Shown here: one piece after another, positions 12,938 through 21,003 of the stretch
Position numbering within the stretch: the first letter of the stretch is position 1
How the letters are laid out: each line of letters opens with the position of its first letter
DNA from: a virus
IMG/VR virus record: IMGVR_UViG_3300021091_004934
Coordinates: 1 to 36,471 of that record
Direction: 5' to 3' (one strand)
DNA: 36,471 nt
Position numbers and translations under genes: made by a program
The notes under the pieces: model-generated
What the model saw: the letters and a program-made list of their open reading frames with translations, nothing else
What the model was told of the DNA's origin: nothing
Databases searched by the model: none

Positions 12938-14920
12938 CTAGGGGGCAGAATCCAGCAAACTAAATATAATGTTTGTTGCATCCGTTGAATCAAATACTGT
13001 ATCACCGTCAACGGCAATATCAATAACAGATCGTTTTTTATCGATTAGTGAATATATTTCTTGGTCGATGGTCCCATTGGTCATCATGTAGGTTGCGGTG
13101 ACTGAACCTTTTTGCCCAATTCTGTGACACCTGCTGTATGTCTGGTCTACGTCGGCGGGTGTCCACGGTAATTCAACAAAAAGAACATCTTGAGAAGCAG
13201 TGAGTGTATGCCCGGTCTTTGCTGCCTGAATAGACAGAACGATGACAGGCGCATCTTCGCATGAAGCTGTTTGAAATTTGTACTTCATGTCTTCGACGGT
13301 TTGAACATCCATTTGTCCCTGTATCTTGAGACCACCATATTTGTCTGCAAGTTCATTCACAATTTCTCGATGATGTGCCGCAACAACTACCTTGCGTCCC
13401 TCAGAGATACGTTCGTCAATCCACTCGTGAACCATGTCCATTTTTGCTTTGGCGGCGATTTTTCGCAATACACTTATTCGGAGAAGATGGTCGTGGGCCT
13501 CCGCTTTTAGTCTTGCCTTTACTGCGGCATTACCAACAGGAAGTCCCATTTCTGCGGCTATCCTCTTGGCCTGCTCAACTAGATAGTTTACGATATCTGC
13601 CTGGGCTCGCGAATATTCCTTCATAATTGAAGGGTTGCCATCAACCAGAAGTGGATTATGGACAACTGGGGGTAGGTCTTGCATGACCTGGTCTTTTGTG
13701 CGTCGTATATAGCATGTTGAGCGAAGCTTGTCGTTGAGTTCCTCTAGATTCGAGTTGCCTTCGAGGTGCCACTGCCCCCACTTGTCTCTGTAGGCCGCGC
13801 AGTACCTTCGATAAAAACCCCACAATCCACCAAACTTATCTAGACGCCCAATAATATCTAACTGTGGGGCGTATTCTGCTGGCCTATTTGTCACTGGTGT
13901 CCCCGTTAGACACAACACAACAGCAGATGCTGATGCGGATTTGACGATTTTGCGGGCGGCCCTAGTTCGTTGCGCGTCCATTGATTTACAGTAATGAGAC
14001 TCATCAAAAACATATGCGTTATGTTTCATTAAATTCTTTTCCCATGCGGCCAGATTGCTATACCCGATAACGACAACGTCGTATGTTCCGAACATAGGAA
14101 TCTGCTTGCGGTTGAGGCAAACTTCAACAATGCGTTCTGGGAAAAATCTATTGTATTCATTTTTCCAGTTTAAAACCAGATTTGGTGGGCATACGACTAC
14201 TGCTGGATATGAGGGAAATCCATTGAAGTTCTCATAATCCTGATGAAGGTACTCAAGGGTGGCCATCGCCTGCAGGGTCTTGCCCAAACCCATCTCGTCA
14301 GCAATAAAGGATCTGCGCGCATTGGCGGCATAGGCAATACCCGCACGCTGATAGGGAAGCAACGACCCATTGAGTGTAGTTATATTAATTTCAGCATCAG
14401 TGGATCGACTTGCCTCACGGAGGGCAGAAAGTTCGGCCACAATTCCGTTAGCGACACTCATAACATCATCGCTGAGCTCTTGACGAAAAGTGTTTGCCCA
14501 TTTGATAACGGATTGAGAAGCGGAAAGTGGAGCCCTCCACGCCTTCGTATCGGCGTCCCATGTAATTCCATCAATCTGCTTTACTGATCGAACCATTACT
14601 TGGTCGTATTTAAATGAAAGTATAAAATAGTCGCCGTCGACACTGATGCCATCACCGGGGTTTAGATGTAAGGGCATATTGAAGGCCAGCACCTCGTTGC
14701 TAATTTGAAAATCGTGCTGTAGCGCGAATTCGCGAGCACGTTCAAGGCTTGAAACTGGCACTCGCCAAACTTTTCCGAGCTTATCCCATTTAGCTCCTTG
14801 GATTTTCTTTATCTGATTCACCCGAGATTCATCAAATGGGAAATCAAGGACAAGAAAATCATCGAGCAAGTAGAGGGTGGATGCCTGCTGGCCGTTCTGA
14901 TTTCTCTGAATACCGCTCAT
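12938..14920 (-). CDS. SNF2-family helicase with HARP-like repeats
   Basis: 660 residues. Two similar N-terminal segments (around 22-68 and 97-143, each with a K/T-x-WRxP core) resemble the HARP repeats of SMARCAL1-type annealing helicases. Motif I is ADEMGLGKT (207-215), motif II is FDESH, motif III is LTGTP, and the C-terminal RecA-like lobe ends in YSRCHRIGQKG. It is an ATP-dependent DNA translocase that probably remodels or anneals DNA at replication forks. Its ATG lies 62 bases inside the upstream deaminase gene, so they are co-expressed. Similar enzymes are frequent in large phages. Confidence 0.93.
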   Translation of the reverse strand: MSGIQRNQNGQQASTLYLLDDFLVLDFPFDESRVNQIKKIQGAKWDKLGKVWRVPVSSLERAREFALQHDFQISNEVLAFNMPLHLNPGDGISVDGDYFILSFKYDQVMVRSVKQIDGITWDADTKAWRAPLSASQSVIKWANTFRQELSDDVMSVANGIVAELSALREASRSTDAEINITTLNGSLLPYQRAGIAYAANARRSFIADEMGLGKTLQAMATLEYLHQDYENFNGFPSYPAVVVCPPNLVLNWKNEYNRFFPERIVEVCLNRKQIPMFGTYDVVVIGYSNLAAWEKNLMKHNAYVFDESHYCKSMDAQRTRAARKIVKSASASAVVLCLTGTPVTNRPAEYAPQLDIIGRLDKFGGLWGFYRRYCAAYRDKWGQWHLEGNSNLEELNDKLRSTCYIRRTKDQVMQDLPPVVHNPLLVDGNPSIMKEYSRAQADIVNYLVEQAKRIAAEMGLPVGNAAVKARLKAEAHDHLLRISVLRKIAAKAKMDMVHEWIDERISEGRKVVVAAHHREIVNELADKYGGLKIQGQMDVQTVEDMKYKFQTASCEDAPVIVLSIQAAKTGHTLTASQDVLFVELPWTPADVDQTYSRCHRIGQKGSVTATYMMTNGTIDQEIYSLIDKKRSVIDIAVDGDTVFDSTDATNIIFSLLDSAP

Positions 14921-15299
14921 GTATCAACCTGCTAATTCGTGATTTTCCCCAACCCGTAGGCTCTGTCCATATTGCCATGTAGACCCCGTTCTCAATGAGC
15001 ATAGCCTGACATCTGGCGCATGGTCTGGCTAAGCCTATTTCTCCGCTCCTGGTGAGTCGCGCAACATATATTGTTGCTCCAGATGGGTCCCCGGCTTTGC
15101 GCATGGCCACCTCTTCGGCGTGGTAAGAAACATCCCCCACTTCGACCTTAGACGGATGATTCCTGTATCTGTTGACGCCAACGGAAAGCACACGTCCACC
15201 CTTTACCAGAACAGCACCAACCCTCCACTGGGAGTGAGACGCATTGGAGCACTCGTCTACGGCATAGGTTAGCCACTTCAGCTCTGAAGTAGAAAGCAT
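14859..15299 (-). CDS. Cytidine/deoxycytidylate deaminase-family enzyme
   Basis: 146 residues with both zinc motifs of the family: YHAEEVAM (His ligand and catalytic Glu) and RPCARCQAML (two Cys ligands). WRVGAVLVKGGRVLSVGVN is the usual substrate-pocket strand. It hydrolyses the amino group of a cytosine nucleoside or nucleotide, probably feeding dUMP/dTTP synthesis during infection; the substrate cannot be told from sequence, and an acidic dCMP-specific insert is not obvious. Its ATG overlaps the WhiB stop (TAATG), and its 3' end overlaps the SNF2 gene. Confidence 0.85.
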   Translation of the reverse strand: MLSTSELKWLTYAVDECSNASHSQWRVGAVLVKGGRVLSVGVNRYRNHPSKVEVGDVSYHAEEVAMRKAGDPSGATIYVARLTRSGEIGLARPCARCQAMLIENGVYMAIWTEPTGWGKSRISRLIHERYSEKSERPAGIHPLLAR

Positions 15300-15658
15300 T
15301 ATATATCCCGTTCGGAGGCGAGTTTCGCTCCGGGTTCGGCTCCGCCTCCTAGCTGAAAGGCTTTTCGTAGTGATGCTTTTCTTGCCTCTTCGGCTTCACG
15401 GGAGGTAATCTCATCGCCAACCTTAGTAATGGTCGCCTTAGATTTCGTGGGGCGACGGAGACGTGGCGAAACTCCGCCCCAGATTCCAAACTCTGTTTCA
15501 TTTGAGTCGATGGCGTAAATCAGGCATTCCATTCTTACCTGACACTCTCTGCATACCGCTATCGCCGTAGAGATTCCAGGGTCACCGGGCTCCAAATAAA
15601 ACAGACCCGGATCTAATCCACGACAAAGGGCATCTTTGAAAAATGCTGGTGAACCCAT
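15299..15658 (-). CDS. WhiB-family iron-sulfur transcription factor (copy 2)
   Basis: The start is fixed at the ATG at 15658 by GGAGG five bases upstream. Cluster cysteines are ALCRGLD and CRECQVRMEC, followed by GIWGG and the basic patch SPRLRRPTKSK. The C-terminal 50 residues (EEARKASLRKAFQLGG) are longer than in the other copies and lack a known motif. It is the first gene of an operon with the deaminase and SNF2 helicase, driven by the promoter at 15675-15703. A WhiB heading a DNA-metabolism operon suggests redox- or time-dependent control of host or phage transcription. Confidence 0.92.
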   Translation of the reverse strand: MGSPAFFKDALCRGLDPGLFYLEPGDPGISTAIAVCRECQVRMECLIYAIDSNETEFGIWGGVSPRLRRPTKSKATITKVGDEITSREAEEARKASLRKAFQLGGGAEPGAKLASERDI

Positions 15659-15674
15659 GTTCCCTCCTAAGGCA

Positions 15675-15703
15675 ATGATACGAACACGTGTTGCTGCCGT
15701 CAA
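15675..15703 (-). promoter_or_regulatory. Promoter of the WhiB2-deaminase-SNF2 operon
   Basis: On the minus strand TTGACG (15703-15698) and TATCAT (15680-15675) are separated by exactly 17 bases, a near-consensus sigma-70/SigA-type promoter. The spacer contains the 10-bp perfect palindrome AACACGTGTT (15683-15692), a plausible operator. The predicted start point gives a leader of about ten bases before GGAGG and the ATG. Confidence 0.75.
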
Positions 15704-15801
15704 GTCTGAATATAGAAAACTAAATAAAGTATTTATCTTTACTTAAGCAGCCAGTCGAACTCAGCCTGGGCCAAATCGGTCAGCATTATTCGCTTCCCTC
15801 T

Positions 15802-17751
15802 TCACTTGATAGGACACGCACCTGTCGTACAATCGTCAAGTTCGACCAGGCCGTCGAATGCCGGACGATGTAGCGACACGCCGAAATCAATTTTGCTCAA
15901 TATTTTCTCGTACGCCTCTTTGGTGATTTCCTCGTATGGGGGCAGTGGGAAGTTGTGGTCGGTATGCAGGAGGAACGACACCGACTTTACGGAATCATCG
16001 TAGTTCTTGGAAAGCCAGTCCTTGATTTCCGCAAGTTCTTCCTTGCGATAATAGACGGTTACTGATACGGCATTGTCTGCCCACTCGGTCTGCATCTTCT
16101 TTACCCACTCCAACTGAGCCACAGCAGTCATGTCCTTTGCGAGAACAGAACCTTCTGGGGATTCGCATGGGAACTCAACGACAAAGCGTGTGTGGTCTTC
16201 ACGTCCGTCAATGCCAACGTCGTACTGAACCCTGTAGCCTCGCTTGCGACACGCATCCACCAACGGGTCAGACGAACCGAAGCGAACACGCCGGATGTAA
16301 TACTGAGCAAATGCTGGGTGGATTCCTGGAGTTACGCCCGGGAGTAGCGATAGTGTCCCAGAAGGCTGAACAGTAGTGAGACGTACCGATACGGGGAGAC
16401 CATTTTCATTGGAGTACGCGGAATCAAGTGCTTCAAGTGCTTTGTAGGCAGGGTCAAGCCAAGTGATCTTCTCTGCAGGGCACTGAAGGATTCCGGTGAT
16501 CGACTGACCAAGGCGAGCATTCTTCTGGACGATCTTCGTAGTCTTCTCGTATGGATAGTTCAGGCGCGTGATCTGCTTCTGCGTCTTGTAGAGAAGGTAC
16601 GAGATGTCGGTCAGTTGCTCTAGAGAATCAATGTTGGGCAGGAAGATGGTGGAGAGGTTGCATGACTCGCCATCACCCAGTGCGATTTCGGCGCAAGGGT
16701 TGTATCCCTCAATGGTATGGTCTGGCTTTGCCTGACCGATGCGACCATATTTGCGTGCCAAACGACGATTTACGAGGCCATATGGTTCGCCAGAGCCGTC
16801 ATAGCCCTTCCACAGCTCTTTTTGAATCATTCCGAAGTTGTCTGCATAAATGCTGTTGTTGGAGTTTGCTCGCCATGCCGGGACGGTTCCGGTTGACCAG
16901 TTCTTCGCGCGAAGGAAGAGAACATCGTCGGGGTCACCAATCGCGATTTGTGCTGAACGACGACTTGAGCCAGAAACAACAATGCGACCAATGATGTTGC
17001 AGATGTCCAGAACATCAATGGAGCGTAACTTTTTGCCTTCGGGGGGCTTTTTCTCATAGTCCACGCGGTTCTCAAAAATCTTGCAGATATCAGCGATCCC
17101 CTCAATGAGCGCTCCCGGGCCAGACGCAGTGCCACCGAAGGTCTTCAACGGAGCTCCGTACTCGCGGATCAGGATTGTTGAATACGAGAACGACTTACCA
17201 GTCTCAAAGTATGACTTCAGGACAGCGTGAAGTAGGCGACGCCAGCCTTGACGCGAGTCAGGGACAATGATGTCGGCATCGTTGGAGCGTTCGTGTGTGA
17301 TTGATACGCCCGTCTTGACTTTGGGCAGTTCATGAATTTTTGAACGCTCAACCGAAAAGCCGACACCACCACCGAGCATGAGGTAGTCAAAGAGGAGTTC
17401 AAAGTCTTCAATGCTCTCAATATTGGTGAAATAGCAGTTGTTAAGACTCGTTCCAGAGAACTTGTGTGTTAGCGGAGTACCCAACTGCCACAGTGACCGA
17501 CCGGAGAATGAGCAACGAAGGTTAAACATGTGGTCAAAGAGTCGCTCCGCCTCCTCTTGTGTATAGGGCACGCCAATGTCAATAGCGCCATTGATGACAC
17601 GCTGAATTGTTTCCGGCCATGACTCAGTGTCGCCATTTTCTTTCTTGCGACTGTAGGTGCGCAAGAAAACAATTTCACCCATACCATTGAATCCCCATGG
17701 CGGTGTTTGTTCTGAATATGAACGGACAAAATCATCGTTAATGCGAGCCAT
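15802..17751 (-). CDS. nrdJ: Adenosylcobalamin-dependent (class II) ribonucleotide reductase
   Basis: 649 residues. RCSFSGRSLWQLGTP and NNCYFTNIESIEDF lie near the N terminus, GGGVGFSVERSKI follows, the radical site NPCAEIALGDGESCNLS is near residue 350, then VQPSGTLSLLPGVTPG, and the redox-active C terminus is DDCTTGACPIK. These are the marks of the monomeric class II enzyme that makes deoxyribonucleotides with adenosylcobalamin and without oxygen. No small subunit gene is present, as expected. It is slightly shorter than the classical Lactobacillus enzyme. AAGGAA precedes the ATG. The phage must rely on host cobalamin. Confidence 0.95.
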   Translation of the reverse strand: MARINDDFVRSYSEQTPPWGFNGMGEIVFLRTYSRKKENGDTESWPETIQRVINGAIDIGVPYTQEEAERLFDHMFNLRCSFSGRSLWQLGTPLTHKFSGTSLNNCYFTNIESIEDFELLFDYLMLGGGVGFSVERSKIHELPKVKTGVSITHERSNDADIIVPDSRQGWRRLLHAVLKSYFETGKSFSYSTILIREYGAPLKTFGGTASGPGALIEGIADICKIFENRVDYEKKPPEGKKLRSIDVLDICNIIGRIVVSGSSRRSAQIAIGDPDDVLFLRAKNWSTGTVPAWRANSNNSIYADNFGMIQKELWKGYDGSGEPYGLVNRRLARKYGRIGQAKPDHTIEGYNPCAEIALGDGESCNLSTIFLPNIDSLEQLTDISYLLYKTQKQITRLNYPYEKTTKIVQKNARLGQSITGILQCPAEKITWLDPAYKALEALDSAYSNENGLPVSVRLTTVQPSGTLSLLPGVTPGIHPAFAQYYIRRVRFGSSDPLVDACRKRGYRVQYDVGIDGREDHTRFVVEFPCESPEGSVLAKDMTAVAQLEWVKKMQTEWADNAVSVTVYYRKEELAEIKDWLSKNYDDSVKSVSFLLHTDHNFPLPPYEEITKEAYEKILSKIDFGVSLHRPAFDGLVELDDCTTGACPIK

Positions 17752-17830
17752 CGGAAGGTTCCTTCTGTGTGCAATTCGTGGAGGACCCAGTTTACCTCAG
17801 GACAAAATAATGAAATTGTCTACTGTAAAA

Positions 17831-18145
17831 CTAATCTTGTTTTAGTAAACCAATTCTTATTGCCTCATCCCTTGTAATACTGGTCCCCCTCCTATGAACG
17901 AGCACCTTAGCACGAGTGTATGGAGTGATGTCGCGCTCCTCCCAATAATCTTCTTCCAAAAAATACATTGGAGTTGCTATGTTGGTATTGAAATCAAATC
18001 CGACAACGTGGTCGATCTGTTTTTCACCAGCACAATCCCCTGTTGGGTGCCCACATACGGGGCACGGCTCTCGATCTGCCCTGATTATGCTGTAGCCATC
18101 TCCGCGAGCACCGGAGCCATTGAGGTAGTCGAAGAAGTATCCCAT
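17831..18145 (-). CDS. Hypothetical CxxC protein
   Basis: 104 residues from the ATG at 18145. A knuckle CPVCGHPTGDC (residues about 28-38) could bind zinc. The rest (YFLEEDYWEERDITPYTRAK, then TRDEAIRIGLLKQD) is acidic and aromatic and is not recognised. It lies between the tRNA and the reductase gene, all on the same strand, about 80 bases upstream of the reductase start. A function in nucleotide metabolism is only suggested by position. Confidence 0.65.
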   Translation of the reverse strand: MGYFFDYLNGSGARGDGYSIIRADREPCPVCGHPTGDCAGEKQIDHVVGFDFNTNIATPMYFLEEDYWEERDITPYTRAKVLVHRRGTSITRDEAIRIGLLKQD

Positions 18146-18169
18146 GCTCAAATTTTACAAGATAATAGT

Positions 18170-18241
18170 GAGCCAGACGGGAATTGAACCCGCGACCTGC
18201 ATTTTATAAGAATGCTACTCTAACCACTGAGTTACTGGCTC
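18170..18241 (-). tRNA. tRNA-Ile(UAU)
   Basis: A complete cloverleaf on the minus strand: acceptor arms GAGCCAG/CTGGCTC, D stem ACTC/GAGT, anticodon stem GCATT/AATGC with loop CTTATAA, T stem GCGGG/CCCGT with loop TTCAATT. The anticodon is TAT (18206-18208), which reads AUA isoleucine. CCA is not encoded. Most bacteria read AUA with a lysidine-modified CAU tRNA, so a phage UAU tRNA is notable; AUA codons appear in several genes here. Confidence 0.9.
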
Positions 18242-18276
18242 GTGTTGTCAAACATTATGCACAATGAACTTTGTGG

Positions 18277-18924
18277 TCAAGCCACGAACTCCTGAACATT
18301 GAAGCCCATCTTTTTGATAGCCTCAACTGATGAATTTATCTCATCGTCTGTTATTTCGTTGGGGTGATCAGCCGTCAAGCAGTCGATAAGCATTTTCGGG
18401 AGAGGTGAATTTTTTAACACCACGTCGGCTCCACTGACAAAGCCTATTGGACCACCCCAATGTACCTCCCTGCCCAGCGCATAGCTATATGTGACAGAAG
18501 CCAAGTGAACTTCCAGGGAAGACGTGACTTCGTTGGGTTCGCAATGTGTAACTGTAATGCATTCTTTTACTAAATTATCCTCTTCCACAAAAGCAACCGA
18601 AAGTTCACGGCCGTCCAGGGAGTTTTTGTCGAGTGTCTCAAATCCTTCGGCGACAATGCTTATCGCGTCTATTGCCCATCCATGTCGCATGTGGGCCAAA
18701 ACCGCTGACGATAACATCAGTCGCTTAGTCAATGGGACCACAGCAAATTCTTGGCGCAACTGCGCTACAATAACCAATTTATTCTCGCTCCACCCGAAAA
18801 AATTGAAAGTAAGATCCTCGCCTATACCAAACTCATCAACAAATGATTCTTTTGCTAGTTGTGCGGCGCTCATGCATAGTGCCATTTTGCTCATGGGGTC
18901 TGGATACGTGTTCATTAAATGCAT
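18277..18924 (-). CDS. Hypothetical protein, about 215 aa
   Basis: The family is not recognised. The likely start is the ATG at 18924 or 18915 (MNTYPDPMSKMALCMSAAQL); upstream frame up to 18987 is open but has no good ribosome site. The sequence looks like a mixed alpha/beta globular protein (LTFNFFGWSENKLVIVAQL, SLEVHLASVTYSYALG, GGPIGFVSGADVVL) and ends in an acidic helix (DDEINSSVEAIKKMGFNVQE). No catalytic motif or membrane helix is seen. It is transcribed divergently from the histone-like gene, with a gap of about 80 bases. Confidence 0.6.
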   Translation of the reverse strand: MHLMNTYPDPMSKMALCMSAAQLAKESFVDEFGIGEDLTFNFFGWSENKLVIVAQLRQEFAVVPLTKRLMLSSAVLAHMRHGWAIDAISIVAEGFETLDKNSLDGRELSVAFVEEDNLVKECITVTHCEPNEVTSSLEVHLASVTYSYALGREVHWGGPIGFVSGADVVLKNSPLPKMLIDCLTADHPNEITDDEINSSVEAIKKMGFNVQEFVA

Positions 18925-19006
18925 ACTAGTACATCCAATAGTTGCAGCAGGGAAGGAGGGTGTGCTATTAGTATCTACTGCCGACACACATAGTCAAGGA
19001 GATGAT

Positions 19007-19426
19007 ATGGCCAGCAAGAAGACAAACCCAAAGAAGGCAACTGCCAAGAAGCCTGCCCCAACCAAGAAGACGGCAGCGCCCAAGTCTAAAGAGAAATCCG
19101 CGGGAAAGGCTACTCCAGCCCAAAAGCCCGACCGCCCAAGCAAGAAGGCTGGCCATAAATCCCAGACCGCGGTAAAGTCTCAGGCTGTCGCCAACCCTAC
19201 TTCCACAAATGGAGGTGCTTCGAAGGTGACGGTCAGCTCAGGCGTTTTTGCGCCGACCGCGATTCCGTCGAATACTTCTTTTTCGGCCGCCACCGGATCG
19301 GTACCACCGGAGTCAGTCCGCAAGCAGTTTGCGGATTCACTGGCGTCTAATGCTCCGGTGAGAAAAAATTTCAAGAAGAAGAGCCGAATCCGGCGCCTTT
19401 TTGGTCTTTTCAAGCGCTCCAAGTAG
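19007..19426 (+). CDS. Histone H1-like Lys/Ala/Pro-rich protein
   Basis: 139 residues; the ATG at 19007 has AAGGAG seven bases upstream. Residues 1-65 are a low-complexity basic tail (KKTNPKKATAKKPAPTKK and related repeats), as in histone H1 and mycobacterial HupB tails. The middle is Ser/Thr-rich, and the C terminus is a strongly basic amphipathic stretch (KKKSRIRRLFGLFKRSK). No HU core is present. It probably binds DNA and could compact phage DNA or compete with host nucleoid proteins; the C-terminal stretch could also touch membranes. Confidence 0.75.
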   Translation: MASKKTNPKKATAKKPAPTKKTAAPKSKEKSAGKATPAQKPDRPSKKAGHKSQTAVKSQAVANPTSTNGGASKVTVSSGVFAPTAIPSNTSFSAATGSVPPESVRKQFADSLASNAPVRKNFKKKSRIRRLFGLFKRSK

Positions 19427-19452
19427 GCGCCAATCCTCGCAGTATTGTCGTA

Positions 19453-19458
19453 TATAAT
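19453..19458 (+). promoter_or_regulatory. -10 element before the small-gene cluster
   Basis: TATAAT at 19453-19458 stands 21 bases before the ATG at 19479, with no good -35. The gap after the histone-like gene is short, so this may be an internal promoter for the run of small genes up to about 20957. Confidence 0.4.
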
Positions 19459-19478
19459 ATGACGGCAGAGGTGATGAC

Positions 19479-19661
19479 ATGGACAAGAAACTTAGCGCAA
19501 TAGATGAGGCTGCGGCGCTGATCGGCGCTGATCCTGAGAATATCACAGAAGAGCAAGCGAGAAATATTCTTCGCCGCATGGTGATGACAAGGGAAAATAT
19601 CCGCATTAGGAAGGGTCTGGCATCATTCGAGAGAGCTCGGGAAGAGTCCGACAATGAGTGA
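19479..19661 (+). CDS. Hypothetical small helical protein, 60 aa
   Basis: Preceded by GAGGTG at a good distance. The sequence is a highly charged pair of helices (SAIDEAAALIGADPENITEE, then ARNILRRMVMTRENIRIRKG) and ends in REESDNE. No family is recognised. It overlaps the next gene by eight bases, so the two are coupled. Confidence 0.6.
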   Translation: MDKKLSAIDEAAALIGADPENITEEQARNILRRMVMTRENIRIRKGLASFERAREESDNE

Positions 19662-19908
19662 GCTTGTTTCTCGTGTCCGCGAATTGAGTGCGAGGATTTT
19701 CGAGCTCGAAGACCTTCTATTGTCGGAAAAACGTAAATACGCAGACGAAGTCGATAATGCTGATAATTTAGCATACTTACTGACGCTCACGCACGACGGA
19801 AGGCACTGTCCCCCGATCTGTTCATTTTGTGATGGGATCAGGACACATGAGCGGCGTAGGGCAATTGATTATGGATTGATTGGTTCTAGTGAAGAAACAA
19901 CAGCGTGA
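19654..19908 (+). CDS. Small coiled-coil protein with HxxxxxC/CxxC knuckle
   Basis: 84 residues. The first 45 form a heptad-rich helix (SELVSRVRELSARIFELEDL, then SEKRKYADEVD). Then comes HDGRHCPPICSFCDGIRTHE, with several His and Cys that could bind zinc. The start ATG overlaps the end of the previous gene. The coiled coil plus knuckle suggests a small dimeric regulator or adaptor; no family is recognised. Confidence 0.6.
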   Translation: MSELVSRVRELSARIFELEDLLLSEKRKYADEVDNADNLAYLLTLTHDGRHCPPICSFCDGIRTHERRRAIDYGLIGSSEETTA

Positions 19909-20101
19909 CCCTGACGTCGTCTTTGGGCCAGTGTCGGTTGCCCTATTTATCCTTATCTACGATCTTGTTGCTATTCGCAAAAAGCGGAAAACAATAAGCA
20001 CCAGCATTCGTCGACTCACTACGCAAAGCTCTTTTGGTCCTGAAATAGCTGGAGCGGTACTTGGGGGATTGGCTTTTCATCTCTTTTTGAGGCAAAATTG
20101 A
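19889..20101 (+). CDS. Small membrane protein, two TM segments
   Basis: About 70 residues from a GTG at 19889 (a TTG at 19880 is possible), overlapping the previous stop. The hydrophobic segments are VVFGPVSVALFILIYDLVAI and GPEIAGAVLGGLAFHLFL, separated by a very basic loop (RKKRKTISTSIRRLTT). The size and layout fit a holin-like or accessory membrane protein, but it is far from the lysis cassette. No strong ribosome site. Confidence 0.5.
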   Translation: MKKQQRDPDVVFGPVSVALFILIYDLVAIRKKRKTISTSIRRLTTQSSFGPEIAGAVLGGLAFHLFLRQN

Positions 20102-20132
20102 CACCCGTCCCATGACGTGGTAATTATTTGGT

Positions 20133-20450
20133 GTGCACTTAGCGATACTCGAAGACTACATTTGCAAACTCATGGATCAATCCCTTGACAAACCACACGC
20201 TCGACGGCGCTTAGACGTTATGTGCGGCGAACTTATGGATATACTACTTTTACAAGAGCAGGTAATTCCGGACTTTGTGATAGATGGAGATTCGAAGACA
20301 ATTAACATCTATGGAGAGAATCCTAAATTGAGCGATCTGTTGAATCACCAAGGACAACGGAGGTTTAAAATGAAAAAACTCGTGTGGCTTGGGTTGGCCG
20401 CAGCTTTTGGCGGAGTCTGTTTTCTGATTGGGTTTTTTGTGGCGCCATGA
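20133..20450 (+). CDS. Small protein with C-terminal membrane helix; strong internal start
   Basis: The frame from a GTG at 20133 (or ATG at 20172) gives up to 105 residues: an acidic helical part (ARRRLDVMCGELMDILLLQE) followed by a C-terminal membrane helix. The ribosome-site evidence favours a much shorter product: CGGAGGT ends six bases before an in-frame ATG at 20370, giving a 26-residue peptide MKKLVWLGLAAAFGGVCFLI plus six residues. Either both are made or only the short one. The stop overlaps the next gene by ATGA. Confidence 0.5.
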   Translation: MHLAILEDYICKLMDQSLDKPHARRRLDVMCGELMDILLLQEQVIPDFVIDGDSKTINIYGENPKLSDLLNHQGQRRFKMKKLVWLGLAAAFGGVCFLIGFFVAP

Positions 20451-20800
20451 CGACAGATGATGAACAAAAAATAACGGTGGCGTCACTATCGCCAGAATAC
20501 CAAGAATCATTTGTGGCAACTCGCATGGAGTATATGGGACGAATTTGGCAGCTTGATTGGAACGTCGAACAAGCACTGATGAGGCTATCTGTTGTCAAAC
20601 CACCAGATAATGGAAATAATATTGAGCTTATAAGTATTGTTTCTTATATGAGGCCCGGACACAAGGACTACGTTGAGGGGCGCAGCCTAAATGAAACTCT
20701 CCGTGCTATTATTCTACAGTTTTCCGATCATGGGCCAGTAACCGAAAATGATTATGTATCGCCATGGGAAAGACATTTTAACCACAAAAGAAAGGCCTAA
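20447..20800 (+). CDS. Hypothetical protein, 117 aa
   Basis: The ATG at 20447 overlaps the stop of the membrane peptide (ATGA). The product is acidic and soluble (SPEYQESFVATRMEYMGRIW, then QALMRLSVVKPPDNGNNIEL), with a C-terminal WERHFNHKRK. No motif or family is recognised. It forms part of a chain of coupled small genes. Confidence 0.6.
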   Translation: MTTDDEQKITVASLSPEYQESFVATRMEYMGRIWQLDWNVEQALMRLSVVKPPDNGNNIELISIVSYMRPGHKDYVEGRSLNETLRAIILQFSDHGPVTENDYVSPWERHFNHKRKA

Positions 20801-20801
20801 A

Positions 20802-20957
20802 ATGCTCTCGAATAAAAAAATTTCTGCTGAGCGCCTATCGATTTGTTTCGATTGTGACAGGTTCTACAAACCGACCAGGCAGTGCAAGGAGTGTGGTTGT
20901 TTCATGAAAGTTAAAACCCGAATCCCAACGGCGACATGCCCACTGGACAAGTGGTGA
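20802..20957 (+). CDS. Small zinc-ribbon protein, 51 aa
   Basis: The ATG at 20802 directly follows the previous stop and has AAAGG upstream. The sequence contains CFDCDRFYKPTRQCKECGCF and ends KTRIPTATCPLDKW. The pattern CxxC...CxxCxC...CPxxKW is shared by a family of very small phage proteins, found for instance in T4-like and cyanophages. The role is unknown; the metal-binding knuckle is the only prediction. Confidence 0.75.
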   Translation: MLSNKKISAERLSICFDCDRFYKPTRQCKECGCFMKVKTRIPTATCPLDKW

Positions 20958-21003
20958 TCATTCCTCTCGAAACCGGTTTACGAGCCGTCGGGGGCGGAAC
21001 CGC

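Noticed and set aside
15743-15786. 15-residue ORF MLTDLAQAEFDWLLK between the reductase and WhiB copy 2
   Set aside because: Too short, with only a weak ribosome site; no other support for translation.
18524-19006. Long N-terminal extension of the histone-like protein
   Set aside because: The extension is antisense to the 18277-18924 gene; AAGGAG before the ATG at 19007 fixes the start.
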